NCBI GenBank assembly: GCA_016198755.1
Contig: JACQIB010000005.1
Span: 112,931 to 176,930 of the forward strand
Direction of reading: 5' to 3'
Origin: Candidatus Aenigmatarchaeota archaeon
GTDB taxonomy: Archaea; Aenigmatarchaeota; Aenigmatarchaeia; Aenigmatarchaeales; JACQIB01
DNA: 64,000 bases
The number at the start of each line of letters is the position of its first letter. Within the stretch, counting starts at the first letter, position 1. Below the pieces are notes generated by a model. The model was not told where the DNA came from. It made no database searches and saw nothing but the letters and a program-made list of their open reading frames with translations. The position numbers and the translations under genes were made by a program. Shown here piece by piece: positions 57,181 to 64,000 of this stretch.

Positions 57181-57771
57181 TTATTTCCCCTCCTTTTTCT
57201 TTTCCTTCTTTTCAGCCTGTTTTTCCTCTTTCTTTTCTTCTTTTGCTTTTTCCTCCACCCATTTTAAGTTTCCAAGGAAAGGCTGGCGCATTGTTAAGCC
57301 TACTTTGCTCTGCTCTTTAAGGCTGATAGAAATTATTCTTGCCCTTACTTTATCGCCTACTTTCAAAATCCTCTTGCTGGCTCTTCCAACAAGTTGTGCG
57401 TTTTTTTCGTCAAAGCTTACGAAATCATCCATAACCTGAGATATATGTGTCAGGGCATCCACAGGACCAATCCTTACAAAAGCCCCCCATTCTGTTATAT
57501 CGACAATTTCCCCTTCAACAACTTCATGCTCGCGCGGCATCCATGTTAACATTGTAAATTTAGTTGGGTAGTGAACTGAAGGATCGCCGGGAAGGATTTT
57601 CCCTTCACCCACATCCTCAATTGAAACAACTGACAGGTATATTCCAAAATCGTTGTCTATTTTTCCCTGAAACTTCTCTGAAATACTGTCTTTTATGGCT
57701 TTTTCAGCCTCCATAGAAAACTTCAATGGAGCGACTGTTATTGTATCTTCTGCTTCAACTAATTGGTACAT
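57181..57771 (-). CDS. rpoE: RNA polymerase subunit E' (Rpb7)
   Basis: MYQLVEAEDTITVAPLKF...GEGKILPGDPSVHYPTKFTMLTWMPREHEVVEGEIVDITEWGAFVRIGPVD. Confidence 0.94.
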   Translation of the reverse strand: MYQLVEAEDTITVAPLKFSMEAEKAIKDSISEKFQGKIDNDFGIYLSVVSIEDVGEGKILPGDPSVHYPTKFTMLTWMPREHEVVEGEIVDITEWGAFVRIGPVDALTHISQVMDDFVSFDEKNAQLVGRASKRILKVGDKVRARIISISLKEQSKVGLTMRQPFLGNLKWVEEKAKEEKKEEKQAEKKEKKKEGK

Positions 57772-57775
57772 TTTA

Positions 57776-58300
57776 TCACTTCTTTTTCTTTGCAAGGGCA
57801 ACAGAATCTAAAATTGCTTTTTTTGCTGCTGCTGCTCCTTCCCATCCTTTTACTTTAACCCATTTTCCTGGTTCTAACTGTTTCATTGTTTCGAAAAAAT
57901 GTGATATTTCCTTCGGTATATGCGCTGGTAAGTCCTTCAGGTCTTTTATCTCATCAAATCTCGGGTCCTTTATAGGTACGGCAACAATCTTATCATCCAT
58001 TCCTTTTTCATCTTCCATTCTCATTACAGCCACTGGCCTTGCAGGAACCAGAGTTCCGGAAGGAATTGACAAAGTGCAGAGCACAACAACGTCCATTGGA
58101 TCTCCGTCATCGCAAAGGGTTTGCGGAATAAAACCGTATGAACCTGGGTAATGTTCTGAAGTATACAAAACCCTGTCAAGCATCATTACACCCAAATTTT
58201 TGTCAAATTCCAGCTTGTTCTGGGAACCTTTTTCATTCTCTACAAAAACATAAATCTCATCAGGAACCTTTTTGCCAACTGGTATTTTGTTTATATCCAT
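57776..58300 (-). CDS. ppa: Inorganic pyrophosphatase
   Basis: YPGSYGFIPQTLCDDGDPMDVVVL. Confidence 0.96.
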   Translation of the reverse strand: MDINKIPVGKKVPDEIYVFVENEKGSQNKLEFDKNLGVMMLDRVLYTSEHYPGSYGFIPQTLCDDGDPMDVVVLCTLSIPSGTLVPARPVAVMRMEDEKGMDDKIVAVPIKDPRFDEIKDLKDLPAHIPKEISHFFETMKQLEPGKWVKVKGWEGAAAAKKAILDSVALAKKKK

Positions 58301-58657
58301 TCACTCCACCTCTATATACTTTTTCTGCCTTATCATTATAGTTTTGCCGCCTGCTTTCCTTATCCTCCCCCTCAATTCCCTGTCCTGAGTTGCTACCGCA
58401 TAGCCTGAAAGGGAAAGAGAAAGCAAAGCAGTGTCAGCTGTACCTTTTGCATTTAGTGTTTTTAAGCCTTTGCTTTTTGCAATTTTCATGGATATTCGTG
58501 CTGTAGAGGCTGTTTTTCCAGCCCCCTTTGAAAGCATTGTAAGCTCGCTTACAACAGGAGTTGAAAGGAAAAGTTCGTGCCCTGCCAGCTCTGAGAACAA
58601 ATCTATCTTATAGTTCACTGTTGCTATAAGGAAATTTGTATCCAGCAGTATTTTCAT
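58301..58657 (-). CDS. PIN-domain protein (Fcf1/VapC9-like archaeal family)
   Basis: MKILLDTNFLIATVNYKIDLFSEL...AVATQDRELRGRIRKAGGKTIMIRQKKYIEV; start trimmed to M24. Confidence 0.85.
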   Translation of the reverse strand: MKILLDTNFLIATVNYKIDLFSELAGHELFLSTPVVSELTMLSKGAGKTASTARISMKIAKSKGLKTLNAKGTADTALLSLSLSGYAVATQDRELRGRIRKAGGKTIMIRQKKYIEVE

Positions 58658-58708
58658 GCACCTCTTTCGCAAGGCAAGCTTTAAAACCTTGCTCTGCACA
58701 GTTTTCCC

Positions 58709-58798
58709 ATGCGAATGGTAGGTCAAAGGAAAGCTCAGATGAAGTATTCACGGCAGAAAAAGAAGATGAAAAAGCCGCACTGGAACAGGTATTTCTAG
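58709..58798 (+). CDS. Very small basic protein (27-29 aa)
   Basis: Own translation MRMVGQRKAQMKYSRQKKKMKKPHWNRYF; TATA-like CTTTAAAA about 25 bp upstream of ATG. Confidence 0.4.
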   Translation: MRMVGQRKAQMKYSRQKKKMKKPHWNRYF

Positions 58799-58808
58799 CG
58801 GTGAGTTT

Positions 58809-59585
58809 CTGATAGATTCCCACTGCCATCTGGAGTGGACAGATTTTGATAAGGACTTGAACGAAGTTGTCAAAGAGCTGAAAAAAGAACTGAAAGCTGT
58901 TGTAACTGTAGCAACAGAACCAAAGTTTTTTGAGCGTGGGCTTGAGATTGCTGAGAAGTATAGGAGCTTTGCCTTCCTTTCTGCTGGCATCCATCCGGAG
59001 TTTGTAAAGGAGATTTCTCAGGAGCAAATAGAGAAAGCTTTTGAGTGGTTAAAAGAAAATGAGAAAAGTTTGGTGGGTATAGGGGAAAGTGGTTTAGATT
59101 ATTTCTGGGTTAAAGAACCAGAATGGAGAGAAAAACAGAAAGGGCTTTTTGAGAAGTCAATTGCGCTTGCAAAAGAGCTGGACAAGGTTCTTGTTGTGCA
59201 TACGCGGGAAGCACACGAACAGGTTATAGAAATACTTGAAAAGAACAGAGCTGAAAAGGTGCAGTTGCATATGTGGGGAGGGAACAGCTTTGTGAAAACT
59301 ATATTAGATCATGGATGGTTTGTTTCTGTTGGACCTGTTGTTAAAACCTCTAAAAAACACCAGAAAGTTGTGCGCGATCTTCCTTTAGAGCTTTTGCTGT
59401 TGGAGACTGATTCCCCGTGGTTCGGATTGAAAGATTCTGAAGGAAAACCATTGAGAGGCCTGCCAACAAACATAAAAATCCCAGCGGAGGAAATTGCGAA
59501 AATAAAGGACCTGGAATTTAAGGAAGTTTGGGAAGAATGTGGAAAGAATGCTGTTAAATTGTTTAAGCTGCCCATTAGGATTTAG
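58809..59585 (+). CDS. TatD-family DNase, likely CTG start
   Basis: In-frame N-terminal extension gives (M)IDSHCHLEWTDFDKDL..., the canonical TatD start; ORF track begins internally at 58857. Confidence 0.82.
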   Translation: MIDSHCHLEWTDFDKDLNEVVKELKKELKAVVTVATEPKFFERGLEIAEKYRSFAFLSAGIHPEFVKEISQEQIEKAFEWLKENEKSLVGIGESGLDYFWVKEPEWREKQKGLFEKSIALAKELDKVLVVHTREAHEQVIEILEKNRAEKVQLHMWGGNSFVKTILDHGWFVSVGPVVKTSKKHQKVVRDLPLELLLLETDSPWFGLKDSEGKPLRGLPTNIKIPAEEIAKIKDLEFKEVWEECGKNAVKLFKLPIRI

Positions 59586-60346
59586 CTGGATTGACCTACT
59601 TTCTCTATATTAAGAACACTTCTAAACCCGCTCAAAATAGAGGCAAATTCATTAAGCATCTGCCCTCTATCGCCCTTTACATCGTGCAATTCAGGATCTG
59701 GTAACAAATGTTCTGCTCTTGCAAAACTGGGATGTGGAGAGCTTAGAAGCAATAATCCCAGCGCCTCTCCACATACAAAAGAGTCTGGATCTTCTCTGCC
59801 ATTTGAAGGAGTTGTGTTTGCAGCCAAAACCTCATATATTTCAGGATAGGCATAGAGAGCATGGCCAAAAAAATCCTTCTGTTCTTTTAAATAACCGTTG
59901 TTTGGCAGCACGCTCAGTGCTTCAGAAGCTATGGTTCTGCTCATTTTTGCTTCGCCAATTGTTCTAAGTGCAGGGTAAATGCCATCTGGTATCTGGCCGC
60001 GTTCTATGATAATAGGTACTGCTTCTTCGTTCCCGGCAAGCCTTTTTAGCCCTGCAGCATCTCTTCTGGCCCAGTTCAAAACCCTGCAAATATACTTGGC
60101 ATGGAGAGTTTTGCCATCATATTTTCCAGCTGTTTGGAATGCAACATGAACTGGAGTTTCTCCTCTGTTCAACTGCCTTGTATCTACTCCTATACTCCTA
60201 AAATAGTCGGCTACCTGCGGTATGCCGCGATAATCTCCTAAAACAGTTATTTTATCGAAAATATTGCCTAAAACCCCTCTTGCAGTTTCGAAAACTCTGG
60301 GTGTTGCATCCCCAAGAGCGCATGTGGTTGTTACGAGAGATGGCAT
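59582..60346 (-). CDS. Hypothetical protein with ankyrin-like segment
   Basis: GIPQVADYFRSIGVDTRQLNRGETPVHVAFQTAGKYDGKTLHAKYI; start uncertain. Confidence 0.5.
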   Translation of the reverse strand: MPSLVTTTCALGDATPRVFETARGVLGNIFDKITVLGDYRGIPQVADYFRSIGVDTRQLNRGETPVHVAFQTAGKYDGKTLHAKYICRVLNWARRDAAGLKRLAGNEEAVPIIIERGQIPDGIYPALRTIGEAKMSRTIASEALSVLPNNGYLKEQKDFFGHALYAYPEIYEVLAANTTPSNGREDPDSFVCGEALGLLLLSSPHPSFARAEHLLPDPELHDVKGDRGQMLNEFASILSGFRSVLNIEKVGQSS

Positions 60347-60400
60347 ACCTATAATACTGAGTGTCAAAGTGTATAAAGTTTCTGTCATTGCATAAAGGCT

Positions 60401-60607
60401 TTAAAAGGTATCTCTCGGATGTTCTCCGCCATTCAAATAAGAAATTAATCTTACAACACGCCCTTCATATCTTCTGTTTGTTATTTCCATCTCTATGTGG
60501 CAAACATCTCCAAGGGTGTCCCTAAATGTTTCAAAAGCTGAATAAATTGCTTTATCAGTGGGATTTTGTCTCATCCATAAAACTGAGGGGCTGTCTTCTG
60601 TGTCCAT
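60401..60607 (-). CDS. Small hypothetical protein (68 aa)
   Basis: MDTEDSPSVLWMRQNPTDKAIYSAFETF...; ORF-track start likely too far upstream, overlapping divergent NYN gene. Confidence 0.45.
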   Translation of the reverse strand: MDTEDSPSVLWMRQNPTDKAIYSAFETFRDTLGDVCHIEMEITNRRYEGRVVRLISYLNGGEHPRDTF

Positions 60608-60665
60608 AAGCAGAATATACGCATAGGTATAAAAGCTATTGTTGGGAATAAGGGAGAGTGGTTTA

Positions 60666-61139
60666 ATGGTTTTTGGTATTAGAAAGAAGTTGTTTGGCCC
60701 TGTGCATAATGGAACACCTTCTATTGCTCTGTTTGTGGACGGACCCAACATGATTAGGAAAGAATTTAGCATAGACCTTTCAGAACTGAGGAACAGAGTT
60801 GAAAAGTATGGAAGGATTGTAATTGCAAAGGTTTTTCTGAACCAGTTTGCTTCAGAGAAGCTTATAGAAGCTGTTTCTAATGAGGGGTTTGAGACCGTTA
60901 TTGCTTTGGGGGATCCTGAGCAAAAGACCGATGTGGATGTTCCTGTTACAGTACATGCAATGGAAGCTATTTACAACTCTGATATACAGATTATAGCTTT
61001 GGTTAGCAGGGATGCTGATTTCCTGTCTTTGGTTTTGAAAGCAAAGGAAAGGGGAAAGAAAGTAATTTTAGTTGCAGCGACTTCCGGTCTTGCTACCAGC
61101 CTGAAGAATGCTGCTGATTATGTGGAGATTATGCGCTAA
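60666..61139 (+). CDS. NYN/LabA-type PIN-like nuclease domain protein
   Basis: IALFVDGPNMIRKEF, KTDVDVPVTVHAMEAIYNSDIQIIALVSRDADFLSLVLKAKERGKKVILV. Confidence 0.9.
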   Translation: MVFGIRKKLFGPVHNGTPSIALFVDGPNMIRKEFSIDLSELRNRVEKYGRIVIAKVFLNQFASEKLIEAVSNEGFETVIALGDPEQKTDVDVPVTVHAMEAIYNSDIQIIALVSRDADFLSLVLKAKERGKKVILVAATSGLATSLKNAADYVEIMR

Positions 61140-61142
61140 CTA

Positions 61143-62339
61143 TTACTGCTTATATCTCAGCAAAGCTCCTATTCCGCCTATTGCCAAAAGCTTTTGACCT
61201 TCTGAGGTTTCTGTTGAGATAATTTCCAGCTTTGTACCAAAACTCTTTGCAAGATCCTCGAAAAATTCTATTCCTGGGCGGGAGCCAATCCTTTCTATTT
61301 CCTTCCCGCAGCTTGTGCATTTTCCTTTTGAGTCTGTTTTCAGCAGGGTTTTAAAGCTGTTGCCGCAGGAACAGGCAAATTCTGCTTCATCCCATGAAAA
61401 CCCTTCGGAAATCAGCACTGTATTTGCAGCCCCATCTTCTACTGCTTTTTTCACAGCTTCCAGCCCATAGGAAACCATGCCAGAGTCTTTTCCAAGTTCC
61501 TGAAAGAACTTTTGCAATAAAGCTTTTTCTTTTGCAATAGAAGCTTCTGCTAATGCTTCCTGTGATCTTTGTACAAGCTCTTCCAACCCACTCTCATCAG
61601 TATTTCCCAGATCCTGCATTGTAATTATTTTGTTCCTGAACTCTGTTTTAAAATAGTCTTCTTCATACAGAGTTTGCTTTGCAGGTCCTGGACCGCCCAG
61701 TAAAATGCCTTTGCAATCTGCTGGTATAAGGTCTCGCGCGCGTTCTGCCACAATTTTGTACCAGTCATTTATCAGCCCCTGTCTAACCCTTTCAAACCTT
61801 GCTTGGGACTGCCCGCCTTTTCCAACCTTGGAGGGTACAATAGAATCAAACCTTTTCAGCACCCGAATGCTTTTTCCTTTCAAAACTCCTACTGTACACT
61901 CTTGATTGTCCATTACCAAAAGACCGTAAACTTCCTTCTCCTCAACCATATTTTCCATGGGCTCTAGCTTGAAAACCTGATCGCACCAATATAGTTTTAC
62001 TTTTACAGGTTCAGGAGGTTCTATTGCCCAGATTTTAATATCTGTTACTCCTTCATGCTCTGAAACATTCCCGCAGAAAACAACCAATCCATTGGGGGGG
62101 TTTTGCTTGTAAAGTTTTAAGTGTTGAACAACTTTTGTTAAGGCTGAAATAACGTTTTTCCTAACCTCTTTGCTCTTTACATTTTGTGTCAGGGAAATCT
62201 CGTTGCTCAGCAAATTCATTGTATCATTTAGGGAAGAGCCTGCTGGAACATAAAGAGAAACAAGCTCTGTATGCCTTCCCCTAAGGGTAGAGAGCTCTTT
62301 CAGCAGAACCCTGAGCTTGTATATTCCCTCATCTACCAT
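61143..62339 (-). CDS. prf1: Peptide chain release factor aRF1
   Basis: GGQ motif VGKGGQSQARFERVR; YWCDQVF; NVKS (variant NIKS); zinc motif CSCG...CTSCGK. Confidence 0.97.
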   Translation of the reverse strand: MVDEGIYKLRVLLKELSTLRGRHTELVSLYVPAGSSLNDTMNLLSNEISLTQNVKSKEVRKNVISALTKVVQHLKLYKQNPPNGLVVFCGNVSEHEGVTDIKIWAIEPPEPVKVKLYWCDQVFKLEPMENMVEEKEVYGLLVMDNQECTVGVLKGKSIRVLKRFDSIVPSKVGKGGQSQARFERVRQGLINDWYKIVAERARDLIPADCKGILLGGPGPAKQTLYEEDYFKTEFRNKIITMQDLGNTDESGLEELVQRSQEALAEASIAKEKALLQKFFQELGKDSGMVSYGLEAVKKAVEDGAANTVLISEGFSWDEAEFACSCGNSFKTLLKTDSKGKCTSCGKEIERIGSRPGIEFFEDLAKSFGTKLEIISTETSEGQKLLAIGGIGALLRYKQ

Positions 62340-62425
62340 ATTCTAACACCTAGAAAAAAGAGTCAATCTGCAGCAGACAATTTTGTTTGCAGCATGGAGA
62401 GAGTTGTTAGAGCGAGTTTAAATAG

Positions 62426-62821
62426 TTATAAAACGCCCACAGATTCCAAATCCTCTTTTGTTCCTTCAACACAGTCGAATTTTACATAATCTCTTGGTAG
62501 TACCCATCTGTATTCTGTATGTTCCTTTGGCTCTATTTTTACCTTGTCTGAATTCACAAAAACAGAAAATGGTATTATTATCCAGTTGCCCCAGCTGTCC
62601 TTACACTCGAAAATCTTTCCAGATTTTTCTATCTTTCCTTCCAGTCCGGTTTCCTCTTTTACCTCCCTTAATACACAATCTTCTGCAGCTTCGCCAGCCT
62701 CTAAAGTACCGGAAACAACTTGCCACTTACCTGGTGAGGTTCTTCTGGAGAGTGTTCTTTTAAGCAGGATTATTTTATCCTTAAATTTTACCACGCCTAT
62801 CACTGCCACATATATTCCCAT
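62426..62821 (-). CDS. NUDIX hydrolase
   Basis: GTLEAGEAAEDCVLREVKEETGLEG. Confidence 0.95.
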   Translation of the reverse strand: MGIYVAVIGVVKFKDKIILLKRTLSRRTSPGKWQVVSGTLEAGEAAEDCVLREVKEETGLEGKIEKSGKIFECKDSWGNWIIIPFSVFVNSDKVKIEPKEHTEYRWVLPRDYVKFDCVEGTKEDLESVGVL

Positions 62822-62851
62822 AATAAAAGATTGACAATGTAGTTTATACTC

Positions 62852-63118
62852 TTATGCCTCACATTCCAGACCTGCAGCTGTTGGATTCTCTTCAATAATT
62901 GTTTGAGGTATTAATGTACGCGCAATCCTGCCGGAAACAGAAATATAGACTATAAGTGTTGGGTTTAGACCATATTGCACAAGGGCTGCATTGCCATACT
63001 CGCCCGGGTCTCCGTCAGAATCGCAAAACCCGCCTGAGTAGCGGGCGCTGTGCAAAAGAGCTGCTGCACTTGGCATTCTTCTTGTTCCAAACCCTATCAT
63101 TGGAGATTCATTGGACAT
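62852..63118 (-). CDS. Hypothetical protein (88 aa)
   Basis: Open frame. Confidence 0.45.
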   Translation of the reverse strand: MSNESPMIGFGTRRMPSAAALLHSARYSGGFCDSDGDPGEYGNAALVQYGLNPTLIVYISVSGRIARTLIPQTIIEENPTAAGLECEA

Positions 63119-63201
63119 ACAGACTGTTGACAGTTTGAGAATAAAATCTGTCCTTAAAAATGTACGGCACTGGGTGGAGGGGAACAGCTTTTAAAAGGTT
63201 T

Positions 63202-63906
63202 CTATAGCAAAAACAAAACTAAAAGGGAAAAAATAAGCATTGAACCTAAATCTGCAACAGATGTTGTTATAGGTATTAGGAAATTATTTGGATCTTCCTG
63301 CGCTCTGTATATTTTCATACCAAGAAAAACTGAAATTCCGAAGATAAGCAGAACCAGTAGAAGGGTTGAGAAGAGGGTTATTGAAGCTATTTTGAGGAAA
63401 AGAGAAGCTGAGAATTCAAACCCCTTTAAAATTGCAAACCCATAAGAAAGGGAGGAGATGTAGATTGCGGAGAGTATTGCTATTACAAGAACTGTCAGGA
63501 AGAGCTCCTTAACATATGGGGAAGTCAGTGGATTGCCTTTGATTTTTCCAAGGTAGAGTGCTGTTGTGAATTTAGAGGAAACTATTGTTCCAAAATCTCC
63601 AATCATGTCATTCAGGGCAGGGAGAAGTATTAGGAGTGGAAGTATTTGGAAGAGGTTTTGTTTTATACCCTGCAAACCTATTCCGCCTATTGTGCTGAAA
63701 AGTGCAGCCAAAACGAGCATTTTAAAGCTCTCCTTTATTATTACAGAACTCACATGGGAGTGGGGGCCATATTCTTTCATATAAAAAACTGTGCCGCGGG
63801 AAACATTGTGTTTTTCCCTAATTTTGTGCTGGAGGATGTGGTAGCGGTGTCTTTTGAGTTTTATAATCTGTTTTCTAAACTTCTGGGATATATGGTGGTG
63901 GCTCAT
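63202..63906 (-). CDS. MgtE/SLC41-type divalent cation transporter domain protein
   Basis: LLILLPALNDMIGDFGTIVSSKFTTALYLG; C-terminal QEDPNNFLIPITTSVADLGSMLIF. Confidence 0.82.
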   Translation of the reverse strand: MSHHHISQKFRKQIIKLKRHRYHILQHKIREKHNVSRGTVFYMKEYGPHSHVSSVIIKESFKMLVLAALFSTIGGIGLQGIKQNLFQILPLLILLPALNDMIGDFGTIVSSKFTTALYLGKIKGNPLTSPYVKELFLTVLVIAILSAIYISSLSYGFAILKGFEFSASLFLKIASITLFSTLLLVLLIFGISVFLGMKIYRAQEDPNNFLIPITTSVADLGSMLIFSLLVLFLL

Positions 63907-64000
63907 ATTATCACCATTGCAAACATAATAGATAGAACGGAAACTATGTCCCCAACTGTTGTGATATAGGGACCCATTACATTGTTGGGGTCATGACCGC
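63903..64000 (-). CDS. Second MgtE/SLC41-type half (C-terminal end only, cut by window edge)
   Basis: Own translation ...GHDPNNVMGPYITTVGDIVSVLSIMFAMVII; ATGA overlap with downstream paralogue. Confidence 0.75.
   Translation of the reverse strand, partial: GHDPNNVMGPYITTVGDIVSVLSIMFAMVII

Noticed and set aside
61143-62339. Genetic code recoding suggested by the NVKS variant
   Set aside because: TAA, TAG and TGA all appear as natural terminators for recognisable genes in this window.
1-64000. CRISPR array
   Set aside because: No regularly spaced repeats seen by eye despite the CARF-type regulator; only a two-copy 22-bp repeat at 54846-54900.
1-64000. tRNA genes
   Set aside because: No convincing TTCGAATC/TTCAAATC T-loop with matching acceptor ends noticed in intergenic gaps; a tRNAscan run would be decisive.

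Overview
This is an archaeal chromosomal segment that is almost fully coding. The informational core is clearly archaeal: GatD/GatE, aRF1, ABCE1, exosome Rrp4/Rrp41/Rrp42, SBDS, RNase P Pop5/Rpp30, proteasome alpha, KEOPS Kae1/Pcc1, prefoldin beta, RpoP/RpoE'/Spt4, L15e/L37Ae/S24e/S27ae and archaeal SepF. The lineage looks DPANN or deep-euryarchaeal, but I cannot fix it without a search. Many starts appear leaderless, with a TATA box about 25 bp upstream. No CRISPR array, rRNA or convincing tRNA was seen. The most interesting items are: (1) two inteins, one inside the active-site loop of a bacterial-type MetK and one in a GlmS that runs off the left edge and is absent from the ORF track; the GlmS intein seems to carry an embedded HTH; (2) an orphan CARF-wHTH (Csa3/HFX_2341-like) regulator between thymidine kinase and thymidylate synthase, with a near-perfect palindrome at its predicted transcription start; (3) a GatE lacking the GAD/AspRS-like insertion domain; (4) a tandem run of three diverged orphan paralogues; (5) a structured, UUCG-capped candidate ncRNA on the minus strand at about 44.7-44.88 kb; (6) a secreted protein with four Cys-rich repeats; (7) small unannotated ORFs and a probable CTG start for TatD. 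Protein family calls are from recognised motifs only; no database search was run.
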